Positions 1 to 9,033 of a stretch of DNA of 64,000 nt are shown piece by piece (positions within the stretch are counted from its first letter, which is position 1; the number at the start of each line of letters is the position of its first letter). The notes beneath the pieces were generated by a model. That model made no database searches. It had not been told where the DNA came from and worked only from the letters and a program-made list of their open reading frames with translations. The translations under genes and the position numbers were made by a program. The stretch comes from Pseudomonas sp. Irchel s3f7 (GTDB taxonomy: Bacteria > Pseudomonadota > Gammaproteobacteria > Pseudomonadales > Pseudomonadaceae), in assembly GCF_900187615.1 (NCBI RefSeq), contig NZ_FYDO01000004.1, positions 1 to 64,000 of the forward strand. Reading direction: 5' to 3'.

Positions 1-84
1 GGGCTGGAGCACAATCTACGTCACAGGCATAAAGCCTAAGGAGCTGCACGGCTTCCAGAACCCTCCCTCGATGATCAGTCGAGA

Positions 85-110
85 ACTATCGCTCCTGATG
101 GAGCGATAGT
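85..110 (-). terminator. Hairpin downstream of the AraC gene, possible terminator
   Basis: Two perfect 10-base arms (ACTATCGCTC and GAGCGATAGT) flank a 6-base loop, 22 bases beyond the stop codon of the minus-strand AraC gene. There is no clear T-run, so intrinsic termination is uncertain. The other bases of 1-132 show nothing recognisable. Confidence 0.4.
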
Positions 111-132
111 CGAGATACAAGGAGCTGCGGTG

Positions 133-1053
133 TCAGATCTGACTGTAGCGCTTGCGATAAGCGCCCGGTGACACGCCGAAGCGCGATTTGAAGGCCGACG
201 AGAAGTAGCTCGAATCCGAGAAACCCCAGGCATAACACAGTGCCGAGAGCTTCTGCTCGACATCGGCGCGGCGCAGGTTTTCGGCGCAGAAATCCAGGCG
301 GCGGTGCTTGATGTATTGCGCCACCACCAACCCGCGCTTGGAGAACATCCGGTACAGGCCGCGCACGGATATCCCCACTTCACGGGCGATCAGCTCAGGG
401 CACAGTTCTTCGTCGCTCAGGTGCGCATCGATGAAGGCGATGATCTTGCGAAATTGCCGCTCATGGGCGTCGGCACCACAGTCACGGGAGCTGATGCCCG
501 GCAGCAACAGGCTGGCGAGCGCATCGAGTACCGCTTCGCTTTCCTGCATGTCCAGGCCTTCCTGCTGGCGGGTGTCCAGCACCAGCTTGTTGGCCATGGC
601 CGCCAAGGGAGTATTGGCCGCGATGCGCGTGGCGCAATTGACCGCATTGAAATGCGACCCACGCTCGACCACCTGGCGCGGCAGAATCAATGACAGCTGC
701 CGGCAATCGTCGTTGTAGATCATGTCGCTCGGACGGCTGGCGTCGATCAGGGCGATGTCGCCGCAGCCCAGTTGCGTGCGGTTGTCGCCCTGCTCCAGGT
801 GCGAGCTGCCGCGCAACTGGAACACCGCGTAATAGTGGCCGTCGCTGCTAGTGCTGACGTCCTTGCTGGTGCGATACAAATGCACGTGCGCCATGTCGAC
901 CACACTCAGGTTGATCGCACCGCTGCGAAACTCCGCCAGTTCGCCATAGAAATCAGTATCCAGCGCCCGGGCATCGAAACGCCCACAGGCCTGGTTCACC
1001 TGGCTCAACCAACTTTCGAACGCCTCGTTGCGCACCGTCGATGCTGTAATCAT
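133..1053 (-). CDS. AraC-family transcriptional regulator, FeaR-like
   Basis: This 306-residue protein has an N-terminal ligand-binding-like half and a C-terminal AraC DNA-binding domain at about residues 200-304. The domain shows two helix-turn-helix units and the closing signature SYFSSAFKSRFGVSPGAYRK. Length and the N-terminal half resemble FeaR, the activator of tyramine and phenethylamine oxidation in enterobacteria. GTGAGG lies about 9 bases before the ATG. It is the last gene of the minus-strand iac-like set, so it may control that set, the amine dehydrogenase genes, or both. The family call is firm; the FeaR-like role and target genes are inferred. Confidence 0.85.
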   Translation of the reverse strand: MITASTVRNEAFESWLSQVNQACGRFDARALDTDFYGELAEFRSGAINLSVVDMAHVHLYRTSKDVSTSSDGHYYAVFQLRGSSHLEQGDNRTQLGCGDIALIDASRPSDMIYNDDCRQLSLILPRQVVERGSHFNAVNCATRIAANTPLAAMANKLVLDTRQQEGLDMQESEAVLDALASLLLPGISSRDCGADAHERQFRKIIAFIDAHLSDEELCPELIAREVGISVRGLYRMFSKRGLVVAQYIKHRRLDFCAENLRRADVEQKLSALCYAWGFSDSSYFSSAFKSRFGVSPGAYRKRYSQI

Positions 1054-1205
1054 GTCCGCAAAGCCTCACGTTTTTGTTGTTATTTTTCGACCGCTTCATC
1101 GAGCGGTTCGTCAAAACGGTTATTTCTGTAGCCATCTCCTCCCTCGACGGCCGCCGGGCGCCCATTCAACAGGCTCCGGCCCAAGCTTTCCAGTGAACTT
1201 TCGGT

Positions 1206-2156
1206 TTAAAGGTCCAGTACCAGACGAGCGGAAAGCGCCCGTGATACACACGCGCAAATCTGCTTGTTGGAGGCCTTTTCCTTGTTCGACAAACAGTTGT
1301 CGCGGTGCTCCGGCAAACCGTCCAGCACCTCGACGATGCAGGTGCCACAGATACCTTCGCGGCACTCGGTGTCGATGTCGCAGCCATGGGCCTGCAACAC
1401 GTCGACCAGGCTGGTGTTGGCCGGTACTTGCAGCACCACGCCGGAACTGGCCAGTTCGACTTCGAACGTGCCGGCCGGGGCGCTGTTGGCGGCCGGGTCT
1501 GCAGCGAAGTGCTCAAGGTGAATGGCATCGTCCGAGCGACTGCGGGACGCCACTTCCACCACTTTGTTCATGAACGGTGCCGGGCCGCAGGTGTAGACGT
1601 GGGCCGCCGCATTGGCGCGGTTCAGGCATTCGCTCAATGCGCCGTCCAGATCGGCAGGTTCCACGCCGTAGTGAAACTCTACGTTATCCGCGAAGTTCGT
1701 CGCCAACAGTTCGGTAAACGCCGCGTACTGCGCCGAGCGGGCGAAATAGTGCAGGCGATACGGTTGGCCGCTTTCCGCCAGTTTGTAGGCCATGCTCAGC
1801 AGCGGCGTGACGCCGATACCGGCGGCGAACAGCACGTGCTCGCTGGCCGTTTCATCGAGACGGAACAGGTTGCGCGGTGCACCCATTTCCAGCTCCATGC
1901 CCTCTTCCACTTGCTCGTGCAAGGCCAGCGAGCCACCCCGCGACTGCGCTTCTTTCTTCACCGCCACCAGATAGGCGCGGCGATCCTGTGGCGGGCTGCA
2001 CAGCGAATACTGGCGGGTCACCCCGGTCGGCCCGGTCAGGTCGACGTGGGCACCCGGTTCATAGGTGTCGAGCGGCTGGCCGTCACTGCGCACGAGGCGA
2101 AAGGAACGGATATCCAGCGCTTCGTCGACGATCCTTTCGATTTTCACCTTCATCAT
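1206..2156 (-). CDS. iacF: PDR/VanB-type dioxygenase reductase (IacF-like)
   Basis: This is an FMN/NADH reductase of the phthalate-dioxygenase-reductase family that would pass electrons to the Rieske oxygenase. The flavin region has RQYS, the nucleotide-binding region has GIGVTPLLSM, and a C-terminal plant-type 2Fe-2S domain has CREGICGTC plus a later Cys (DNC). An upstream in-frame codon exists at 2174, but AGGTGA lies just before the two adjacent ATG codons at 2156 and 2153, so a start there is preferred. It is separated from the iacE-like gene by a 0.7-kb REP array and so may need its own promoter. The family is clear; the Iac assignment rests on the neighbours. Confidence 0.82.
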   Translation of the reverse strand: MMKVKIERIVDEALDIRSFRLVRSDGQPLDTYEPGAHVDLTGPTGVTRQYSLCSPPQDRRAYLVAVKKEAQSRGGSLALHEQVEEGMELEMGAPRNLFRLDETASEHVLFAAGIGVTPLLSMAYKLAESGQPYRLHYFARSAQYAAFTELLATNFADNVEFHYGVEPADLDGALSECLNRANAAAHVYTCGPAPFMNKVVEVASRSRSDDAIHLEHFAADPAANSAPAGTFEVELASSGVVLQVPANTSLVDVLQAHGCDIDTECREGICGTCIVEVLDGLPEHRDNCLSNKEKASNKQICACVSRALSARLVLDL

Positions 2157-2198
2157 GGCATCACCTGAATACAAATTTTTCGTTTAACACAGCCCCCT

Positions 2199-2906
2199 GT
2201 AGGAGCTGGCTTGCCGGCGATGGCGGTCTTGATTACTGCATCGCCAATCCGGGCGCCATCGCCGGCAAGCCGGCTCCTACAGAGGGCCCATCTGCCACAA
2301 ATCTCACTCATCCCGGGCCCTTGTAGGCGCTGGCTTGCCGGCGATGGCGGTCTTGATTACTGCATCGCCAATCCGGGTGCCATCGCCAGCAAGCCGGCTC
2401 CTACAGAGGGCCCATCTGCCACAAATCTCACTCATCCCGGGCCCTTGTAGGAGCTGGCTTGCCGGCGATGGCGGTCTTGATTACTGCATCGCCAATCCGG
2501 GCGCCATCGCCGGCAAGCCAGCTCCTACAGAGGGCCCATCTGCCACAAATCTCACTCATCCCGGGCCCTTGTAGGAGGAGCTGGCTTGCCGGCGATGGCG
2601 GTCTTGATTACTGCATCGCCAATCCGGGCGCCATCGCCGGCAAGCCGGCTCCTACAGAGGGCCCATCTGCCACAAATCTCACTCATCCCGGGCCCTTGTA
2701 GGAGCTGGCTTGCCGGCGATGGCGGTCTTGATTACTGCATCGCCAATCCGGGCGCCATCGCCGGCAAGCCGGCTCCTACAGAGGGCCCATCTGCCACAAA
2801 TCTCACTCATCCCGGGCCCTTGTAGGAGCTGGCTTGCCGGCGATGGCGGTCTTGATTACTGCATCGCCAGTCCGGGCGCCATCGCCGGCAAGCCGGCTCC
2901 TACAGG
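2199..2906. repeat. Tandem array of six 124-bp REP-doublet units
   Basis: Six nearly identical units begin at 2199, 2323, 2447, 2571, 2698 and 2822. Each holds two inverted REP arms (GTAGGAGCTGGCTTGCCGGC and its opposite) around a short core. The first five are followed by a 40-base spacer that is also conserved. The second unit has GGCGC in place of GGAGC, and the fourth carries an extra GAG, giving a 127-base step. The last unit lacks the spacer. The repeated 79-residue frames inside are products of the repeat. The array lies between the iacF-like and iacE-like genes. Confidence 0.95.
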
Positions 2907-2934
2907 GTTATTTGTCCTGCCATAAAATCTGCTG

Positions 2935-3675
2935 TCAGCGCATGAACAAGCCGCCGTTGACGTCCAGGCACGCGCCGCTTACGGAGTTCGCGTTGTCGGC
3001 GATCAGCAGCAATACGCTGTCGGCGATGAACGTCGGGTCACCGAGGGTGCCGGACGGGATCATTTTCAGGATCTGTTCCAGACGCTCCGGGGCCACACTT
3101 TCACGCACTATCGGCAAGTCCAGCGGACCTGGGGAGATGCTGTTGACCGTCACGCCTTGCGGTGTCAGCTCGCGGGCGAAGACCTTGGTCAACGTTGCCA
3201 CGCCACCCTTGGCCGCCGCGTAATGCGCGCCGGTGGCGGTGCCGCCGTTCTGCCCGGCCAGCGACGCGATGTTGACGATGCGACCGAAGCCGCGCTCGGC
3301 AAAGTGCGCGCCGAACACCTGGCAGGCGACAAAAGTGCCGCGCAGGTTGATCGCCATCGACTCGTCGAACTCTTCCGGCGTGATGTCCATCAGCGCCGCG
3401 ACTTTCGACACACCGGCGTTGTTCACCAGAATGTCGGTGCCGCCCCACTGCTCAGTGAGCAGGTCGCGAGCACGCTGGAAGTCGGCTTTGCTGCGCACAT
3501 CCAGCTCGATGGCGACGGCAGTAGCGCCGCTGCCATCCAGTTCGGCGGCCAGTTGCTGCACACCTTCAAGGCGCACATCGGCCAGTCCGACGCGATAACC
3601 CGCTGCGTGCAGACGACGGGCGATGCACTCGCCCAGTCCGCGCGAGGCACCCGTTACAAGGGCTACTCGACTCAT
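2935..3675 (-). CDS. iacE: Short-chain dehydrogenase/reductase (IacE-like)
   Basis: This 246-residue classical SDR has the Rossmann motif TGASRGLG near residue 8, LVNNAGVS in the middle, the active-site segment HYAAAKGG (Tyr-x3-Lys), and a C-terminal substrate loop. AGGAC precedes the ATG. It starts about 10 bases after the dioxygenase beta gene and so belongs to the same transcript. In the iac pathway the SDR acts with IacA on early oxidised indole-acetate intermediates. The SDR call is certain; the specific role comes from gene order. Confidence 0.85.
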   Translation of the reverse strand: MSRVALVTGASRGLGECIARRLHAAGYRVGLADVRLEGVQQLAAELDGSGATAVAIELDVRSKADFQRARDLLTEQWGGTDILVNNAGVSKVAALMDITPEEFDESMAINLRGTFVACQVFGAHFAERGFGRIVNIASLAGQNGGTATGAHYAAAKGGVATLTKVFARELTPQGVTVNSISPGPLDLPIVRESVAPERLEQILKMIPSGTLGDPTFIADSVLLLIADNANSVSGACLDVNGGLFMR

Positions 3676-3685
3676 GATGTTGTCC

Positions 3686-4186
3686 TCACAAAAGGAAGCC
3701 GAGCGCGCTCAGGCTGTCCGTGGAGTTGATCAGCCGCACCACTTTGCGCTCCAGGGTCGGCACGCCATCGGTGAAACGAATGCGGTGGTTCAGGTCGGCC
3801 ACGAACGGCGTGTGCACGCCGCGCTTGTAGGCGTACAGCACCTGCGCCGAGTTGACTTCGACGATGTCGCCCGCCGCTTCCACCAGGCGGAAACGCGAGA
3901 TGGTGCGAATGGTCTTCGCCGCGTCGACGGCCGACGGCGAGTAGCCGGCGGTCAGGCGTTCGATGCGCAGATCACGCATGCGCGCATCGTCGTAGGCGTA
4001 GTTCAGGGTCGCTTCGAAATCTTCGGTGTCCGGGTCGATCGGCACGATGTACTTGCCGCTTTCGCTCCACAAGGTCGCCCATTCGGCGTAGTTCTTGTGG
4101 TCGAGCAGTTCGGCTTCGCGCCAGATGAATTCGATGGCCTGGGCCAACTGGCCGGAAAAACCGTTCAGGGTGTCTTGATTGCTCAT
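3686..4186 (-). CDS. iacD: Ring-hydroxylating dioxygenase beta subunit (IacD-like)
   Basis: This small subunit (about 166 residues) has the cystatin/NTF2-like fold typical of Rieske dioxygenase beta chains. Typical segments include FIWREAELLDHKNYAEWATL near the start and VERKVVRLINS-type strands near the end. A GTG at 4207 extends the frame, but the ATG at 4186 overlaps the alpha-subunit stop codon as ATGA, the usual sign of translational coupling, and is preferred. It has no catalytic metal site and serves to assemble the alpha-beta oligomer. Confidence 0.88.
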   Translation of the reverse strand: MSNQDTLNGFSGQLAQAIEFIWREAELLDHKNYAEWATLWSESGKYIVPIDPDTEDFEATLNYAYDDARMRDLRIERLTAGYSPSAVDAAKTIRTISRFRLVEAAGDIVEVNSAQVLYAYKRGVHTPFVADLNHRIRFTDGVPTLERKVVRLINSTDSLSALGFLL

Positions 4187-5466
4187 TGGCTCATCATCCT
4201 TTTCCACATGTCGTAGGCACCGCGCATGCCGCCTTCGTCGGTGGCGTGGCTGACCTTGTCGCCGTTTTCAGCGGTGATTTCGCGGTTCAGGCCGCGGTTG
4301 ACCAGGATTGGTGCGTTGACGCCGGCATACGAGCCGCGCTGTACGCGGTCCCAGGCTTCGGCATCGTCAGGGCTGCCGAAACCGAACGGGCCCTGGAAGT
4401 GCTCGTGGATACGCATGCGTTCGCGGTTGGCGATTTCCGGGCCGCCGTCCATGCCGAGCGCCACGTGACGGATTTCGGTTTCGGTGACCGACACCGGGCG
4501 CAGTACGCGGAAGAACGACATCGACATTGCCACGTTAGGGAACAGGTTCAGGTTGAAACCCGCGCCGTGCAACGAGCGCACGATGCGACGGACCTGATCG
4601 GCCGGCATGGTTTTCGACAGCTCTTCAGTGACGTGTGCGAAACGCTCCTGCAACTGTTCGGTGCCGTCGTCGTGATCGAGATCGACGTGCTCAGGCACCA
4701 TGACCATTACGCTGTGGCCGTTGCCCAGGGAGTGGGTCACGGCTTGTTCGTCGGTCATGAACGAGAGCATTTCCGAGGTTTCTTCATCCACCGACGACAT
4801 GAACGACTTGTGCACGATCGGGAAGTGGTAACCGTCGGTGGTGTTTTCCAACTGGATCTTCCAGTTGCCCTTGAAGCTGAACTTGTGTTCGCCCTGGGTC
4901 TTGATCGGGTAACCGGCGCCCTGTTTCATGAACAGGTCCATCCAGTGTTTCGCGCCGCCGAGGAAGTCTTCCAGCGGTTCGATGTCGTCGTTGTAGCTGG
5001 CGAAGACCATGCCGGCGTAGCTTTCGACGCGCAGGCTGGTCAGCGGCAACTCGGATTTCTCCAGGATGCCTTCGTAGCCATCCGGATACGGCAACGCACG
5101 CAGCTTGCCGTCCAGGCCATAGGACCAGCTGTGGTACGGGCAGGTGAAACCGGTGGCGTTGCCCTTGTGCTTCTCGCACACGGTGGCGCCACGGTGACGG
5201 CAACGGTTTTCCAGCACGTTGATGTTGTTCTTCTTGTCGCGCACGACGATCACCGGGCGACGGCCGATCATGGCGGTCTTGAAGTCGCCGCTGTTGCGCA
5301 CTTCGCTTTCGTGGGCAACCCACACCCAGGTGCGGTAGAAAATCTTGTCCAGCTCGACTTCGAACAGCGCCGGGTCGTTGTACAGCGAGACGTCGACGCG
5401 GTCATGCTGGACCAGGTCTTCGGGGCTTTTCGACGATGCGATCAGCTGATATTCATGAGTGCTCAT
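4183..5466 (-). CDS. iacC: Rieske ring-hydroxylating dioxygenase alpha subunit (IacC-like)
   Basis: This 427-residue catalytic subunit carries a Rieske 2Fe-2S site with C89-x-H91 and C109-x2-H112. The mononuclear iron site is in DGYHFPIVHK, with H214 and H219 as ligands and D211 as the electron-bridging Asp. GAGGAG precedes the ATG. The stop overlaps the beta-subunit start. In indole-acetate degradation the IacC/IacD oxygenase acts late, on the aminophenyl intermediate, on the way to catechol. Domain assignment is certain. Substrate is inferred from the whole cluster; anthranilate- or benzoate-type oxygenases are the main alternatives. Confidence 0.9.
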   Translation of the reverse strand: MSTHEYQLIASSKSPEDLVQHDRVDVSLYNDPALFEVELDKIFYRTWVWVAHESEVRNSGDFKTAMIGRRPVIVVRDKKNNINVLENRCRHRGATVCEKHKGNATGFTCPYHSWSYGLDGKLRALPYPDGYEGILEKSELPLTSLRVESYAGMVFASYNDDIEPLEDFLGGAKHWMDLFMKQGAGYPIKTQGEHKFSFKGNWKIQLENTTDGYHFPIVHKSFMSSVDEETSEMLSFMTDEQAVTHSLGNGHSVMVMVPEHVDLDHDDGTEQLQERFAHVTEELSKTMPADQVRRIVRSLHGAGFNLNLFPNVAMSMSFFRVLRPVSVTETEIRHVALGMDGGPEIANRERMRIHEHFQGPFGFGSPDDAEAWDRVQRGSYAGVNAPILVNRGLNREITAENGDKVSHATDEGGMRGAYDMWKRMMSQ

Positions 5467-5489
5467 GCGGTTCTCCTCATGGCTTCTTT

Positions 5490-6638
5490 TTATGATTTGG
5501 TTTTAGCAGCCGGTCGTTGACCGGCCATGCTGAGTTGCAGCTGCGCACCGAAGGCGCAGACGAGTTCGTCCTGACCTTTACGGCCAACGATTTGCAGGCC
5601 GACGTTCAATCCGCCGCAATCGAGTTCCACCGGCACCGTCAGGGCCGGATGACCGCTGAGGTTGAATGGCCGCACCAGCGGGGTCATGCCGGCCACGGCT
5701 TTGCTACCGGCGCGGGCCTCGCTGAGGGTCGGCGGCAGGGTCGGCATCGTCGGCAGCAGCAACACCGCAAAGTCTTCCAGCGCCGCATCCACTTGTTGGG
5801 TGAACGCTGTGCGCACGGCTTCGGCCTGGGCCAGGTCTTCGCGGGTGGTACGGCCGGCCGCCAGCAAACGTGTTTCCACATCCGCGCCGATCAAGCCTTT
5901 ACCGGTCAGGTGACCGAAGGCCGCCCAGTTTTCAAAATTGATCACGGTCAGGCCGGCGGCGAACGCTGCTTCGAACTCGCTTAGATGCAGGTTGCCGCGA
6001 CGCCATCCGGCGCGGTCGGCGGCGGCACCCAGGCAAGCTTGCAGGTGCGGGTCGCAGCCCACGTCCAGAAAGGCGACCTTGGCACCGGCACCCGGCAGGC
6101 CCTGCATTTCAAAGCCCGGGCAAATCACCTGCATCGCGGCAATCAGGTCGCCCATGGATCTGGCGAACGGACCGACGCAATCGAGGCTCGATTCCAATGG
6201 ATGGGCACCGACACGGCTGACACGGCCATAAGTCGGCTTCAGCCCGGCAATCCCACAGCACGCCGCCGGCACCCGCACCGAACCACCGGTGTCGGTGCCG
6301 ATGGCGATGTCTGCCAAGCCCGCCGCGACCGCCGCAGCCGAACCGCTGGACGAACCACCCGGCACGCGATCCGGTGCTTGCGGGTTGATCGGCGTACCGG
6401 TGAAGTCGTTGATGCCGGTGACGCCGAACGCCAGTTCATGCAGGTTGGTCTTGCCGACGATCTGCCAGCCAGCGTCGAGGATCGCATCAACCACTTCGGC
6501 GTTTTTCGTCGCGGCCGGTGCATCGGCAAACGCACGGCTGCCCGAACGGGTCGGATAACCGGCGATGTCGATGGAATCCTTGATCGCAACGCGTTTGCCA
6601 TTGCCACCGAGGAGGAATTCGCTGATGAACGTACTCAT
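5490..6638 (-). CDS. iacH: Amidase-signature hydrolase (IacH-like)
   Basis: This 382-residue amidase has the Ser-cisSer-Lys triad region: K20 in VAIKDS, the GGSSSGS loop at residues 94-100, and the nucleophile S120 in GTDTGGSVRVPA. A longer frame opens at 6785, but the ATG at 6638 overlaps the upstream stop as ATGA and has GGAG before it. In the iac pathway an amidase would open the oxidised lactam ring of dioxindole-acetate. That role is known from the pathway, not shown here. The enzyme class is clear from sequence. Confidence 0.87.
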   Translation of the reverse strand: MSTFISEFLLGGNGKRVAIKDSIDIAGYPTRSGSRAFADAPAATKNAEVVDAILDAGWQIVGKTNLHELAFGVTGINDFTGTPINPQAPDRVPGGSSSGSAAAVAAGLADIAIGTDTGGSVRVPAACCGIAGLKPTYGRVSRVGAHPLESSLDCVGPFARSMGDLIAAMQVICPGFEMQGLPGAGAKVAFLDVGCDPHLQACLGAAADRAGWRRGNLHLSEFEAAFAAGLTVINFENWAAFGHLTGKGLIGADVETRLLAAGRTTREDLAQAEAVRTAFTQQVDAALEDFAVLLLPTMPTLPPTLSEARAGSKAVAGMTPLVRPFNLSGHPALTVPVELDCGGLNVGLQIVGRKGQDELVCAFGAQLQLSMAGQRPAAKTKS

Positions 6639-7105
6639 GCGCTCAACTCCGTATTGAACAGACGCTGCGTACGGAAATGCGCGATCAGCCAGACGCCGTC
6701 GACACAACGAAAATCGATGTTCAGGCGGGTGCCGAACAACTCGTTGCGTCCATCGGCGTAAGTGGAAACCTGCTGCATGATCCATTGCCCTTGCGCAGCC
6801 TTGCCGTCGACCACAATCGATTCGCTGGTGAGGTAATGCAGGTTCAGCTTGAAGTGGTCGGACGGCGGCAGGTAACCACCGACAAACGCCGCCACTGCTT
6901 CACGCCCTTGATGCTGACCGAAGGTCTGTGCGGTCTGGGTGCCGAGGCCTTCCCAGATCGCATCTTCGGTGAACAACTGCGCCAACTGGCTTTGATGAAT
7001 CGCCGCCCGCGGCACGTCGCACAGGTCCATGTAGCACGCCATCAAGCGGCGCACGGCACTCTCCCCTTCAAGCGTCGCCAGACGCTGCAGCAAGGCCTCG
7101 TTCAT
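6635..7105 (-). CDS. iacI: SnoaL/NTF2-like protein (IacI-like)
   Basis: This 156-residue single-domain protein is of the SnoaL/NTF2-like class. It shows an N-terminal helix with MACYMDLCD, a central FTEDAIWEG and a later YADGRNELFGT strand. Such folds occur in small isomerases, hydratases and oxygenase beta chains. It lies between the iacB-like and iacH-like genes and overlaps the amidase start by four bases. Exact chemistry of IacI proteins is poorly defined, so only fold and context support the name. Confidence 0.8.
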   Translation of the reverse strand: MNEALLQRLATLEGESAVRRLMACYMDLCDVPRAAIHQSQLAQLFTEDAIWEGLGTQTAQTFGQHQGREAVAAFVGGYLPPSDHFKLNLHYLTSESIVVDGKAAQGQWIMQQVSTYADGRNELFGTRLNIDFRCVDGVWLIAHFRTQRLFNTELSA

Positions 7106-7108
7106 GGC

Positions 7109-7480
7109 TTACACCTTGGCCGCATCAGGAATGGTCAGCGGGCGACCGATGCGCGCTTCGATCTTGGCGTAGCGCCACAGGCTGTACTGGCCGACCGGCG
7201 TGGTGCGGAACAGGTTGCAGGCGTCGATCACCGACTGGTGGCAGTCAACGTCGGCCATGATGTACACGGTCCACGGCGAGGTGGTGGACGGGCCGACCAT
7301 CAGACGGTCGTCGTCCATCGCGCCGAGCACGTTAATGCCGGGCATCGCGCCGAGATCGCCCATCATCTGGCTGAAGCCTTTCCACACGCTCAAGCCTTCG
7401 CCGGTAGGCAGGTCGAAAAAATTCTGGGTGATGCCGATGCAGAAGACGACGCGCAACGGTTCCTGGGTAGCTTGGGACAT
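7109..7480 (-). CDS. iacB: Small conserved protein (IacB-like)
   Basis: This 123-residue soluble protein has no signal peptide or membrane segment. Features include VVFCIGITQNFFDLP near the start, a Trp/Tyr pair in SPWTVYIMADVD and LWRYAKIEARIGRPL near the end. The pattern fits a small ferredoxin-like alpha/beta barrel, but I cannot assign a reaction. Its place directly after the iacA-like gene and before the SnoaL-like gene matches iacB. AAGGA precedes the ATG by about 9 bases. Confidence 0.75.
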   Translation of the reverse strand: MSQATQEPLRVVFCIGITQNFFDLPTGEGLSVWKGFSQMMGDLGAMPGINVLGAMDDDRLMVGPSTTSPWTVYIMADVDCHQSVIDACNLFRTTPVGQYSLWRYAKIEARIGRPLTIPDAAKV

Positions 7481-7517
7481 GCTGTTGATCCTTGAAAAAG
7501 TGAAAAATGAATAGGGT

Positions 7518-8681
7518 TCAGATGTAGCCCGGGAACGGCTGGACGCCGAGGAACACCGAGCCGGCGCCGTCGTACAGGCCTTCGCTGAGGAACGCGTGCT
7601 GGGTCACCACCATCGAGTCGCGCAGGTAGCGTTGCAGCGGATGGCGCAGGTAAATGGCGGTGGTGCCCGCCAGGCTGTAGGCGCTTTGCACGACTTCGGC
7701 ACCGGCCTGGGACACGTGAATCGCAGACAGGCGCAACAGGCTGGTCTGCTCTGGCGTGACCGGGTTGCCGGCAACGATCGAGTTCCACACCTGTTCGGTG
7801 GCGTTGTAGAAGAAACCGCGTGCGGCGCTGAGCTTGGCTTCAGCCTTGGCGATCTCGATGCGCACGTAGGCGCGGTCGGACAATTTCGGCGCGCCGGTAA
7901 TGCCGCTGCCGCCAGCCATACGGCTGATTTCGTCGAGGGCCGCACGGGCCAGGCCGAGGTTGACCACTGCCAGCACTTGCGCGGCGTAGGCGATCGACGG
8001 GTAGCGGAACAGCGGTTCGTCGATGGTCGAGGCACCGCCACGGATGAAGGTCCAGCGCTCATCAACGTGTTGATCGGTCACGCGCAAGTCATGGCTGCCG
8101 GTGCCTTTGAGGCCGACCACTTCCCAGTTCTCGACGATGTCGACCTGCGCCGGACGAAACACTGCGGTGCGTGGCTTGCCGCCGGCAGCGCCGATGCCAA
8201 CGCCCAACAGGTCCGCGCCTTTGCAGCCGCTGGCGAATTTCCAGGTGCCATTGACCTGATAGCCGCCTTCTACGGCCTCGGCCGGTTGCAAGGGGAACAG
8301 GCCGCCAGCGAATACGAGATCAGGGCTTTCGGCGTAGAGCTCAGCCAGGGTTTCCCGTGGCAAGGCGGCGAGATAAACTCCGGCGCTGCCGAAGCTGGCC
8401 ACCCAGCCTGCCGAGCCGTCGGCTTCGGAGATGCGTTCGATCATTTCCAGGAACAGTGCCGGTGCCAGGGCGTCACCGCCGAAGCATTTCGGCGTGGCGG
8501 CGCGATAGATGCCGACCTGCTTGAAACGCTCGATCATGTCCCGCGGTACGTGGGAACCTTCGTCGAATTCATTGCGACGCTGGCGAACTTCTTCCAGTAC
8601 CTGCGCAAAGGCTTGGCTGTCGACGACATTCTCGTCAACGCCAATCAGTGCGTCTTGTTGCGCAACCGCTGAACGCAGCAT
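7518..8681 (-). CDS. iacA: Acyl-CoA-dehydrogenase-fold flavin monooxygenase (IacA-like)
   Basis: This 387-residue protein belongs to the acyl-CoA dehydrogenase-like group D flavin monooxygenases. It has an N-terminal helical part (VPRDMIERFKQVGIYR), a beta domain with GTWKFASGC and GLKGTGSHDL, and a helical C-terminal half. In the iac pathway IacA starts the attack on indole-acetate using reduced flavin. The frame extends upstream to 8888, but that part is translated REP sequence, and the ATG at 8681 with GGAG upstream is the real start. A flavin reductase (IacG), its usual partner, is not seen in this window. Confidence 0.87.
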   Translation of the reverse strand: MLRSAVAQQDALIGVDENVVDSQAFAQVLEEVRQRRNEFDEGSHVPRDMIERFKQVGIYRAATPKCFGGDALAPALFLEMIERISEADGSAGWVASFGSAGVYLAALPRETLAELYAESPDLVFAGGLFPLQPAEAVEGGYQVNGTWKFASGCKGADLLGVGIGAAGGKPRTAVFRPAQVDIVENWEVVGLKGTGSHDLRVTDQHVDERWTFIRGGASTIDEPLFRYPSIAYAAQVLAVVNLGLARAALDEISRMAGGSGITGAPKLSDRAYVRIEIAKAEAKLSAARGFFYNATEQVWNSIVAGNPVTPEQTSLLRLSAIHVSQAGAEVVQSAYSLAGTTAIYLRHPLQRYLRDSMVVTQHAFLSEGLYDGAGSVFLGVQPFPGYI

Positions 8682-8731
8682 GGGGCATTCTCCGTTTTGA
8701 TTATTGTTAGTGGGCTGAACCGGTATCTTCT

Positions 8732-8830
8732 GTAGGAGCGAGCTCGCTCGCGAAAAAGTCTGAACAACGCGGTCATTCAGACAGGACGCGTTTTCGTTGA
8801 CGTCCATCGCGAGCAAGCTCGCTCCTACAG
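8732..8830. repeat. REP pair, GTAGGAGCGAGC family
   Basis: Two inverted REP elements (TGTAGGAGCGAGCTCGCTCG and its opposite) enclose about 60 bases. The pair lies in the 352-base gap between the divergent iacA-like gene and the PAS kinase gene, so it sits near both promoters. The rest of 8682-9033 holds no gene. Confidence 0.9.
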
Positions 8831-9033
8831 GTAGCCGTTTCGTAGCCTTTGCATTGCGGTCCAGTGTAAAAACCGAGTCCGGCCGCAACTATTGGTGCGT
8901 GCAGCCCCCCGGCTAAAGAAAACCCCTAGTTCGACGCCGGTTACCTCTGAGCGCATCCCCATGCGCGAGCGGGTATAAAAAGCCATACTTCTGACTTCAC
9001 CGGTCGGACCCCTCTGCCGCCAAGGGCTGTGCG

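Noticed and set aside
1..132. iacG or another catabolic gene at the left edge
   Set aside because: No frame in these bases shows a recognisable protein; only a hairpin is present.
2199..2906. CRISPR-like regular repeat spacing
   Set aside because: Both the repeat and the spacer are the same in each unit, and each unit is a REP doublet; CRISPR spacers would differ.
2211..2925. Five or six overlapping 71-80 residue frames of near-identical sequence
   Set aside because: They are translations of the REP-doublet array and have no ribosome sites; repeats, not genes.
4186..5520. 444-residue plus-strand frame opposite the dioxygenase alpha gene
   Set aside because: It is antisense to a gene with complete Rieske motifs; composition (many Val, His, Ala) is typical of shadow frames in GC-rich DNA.
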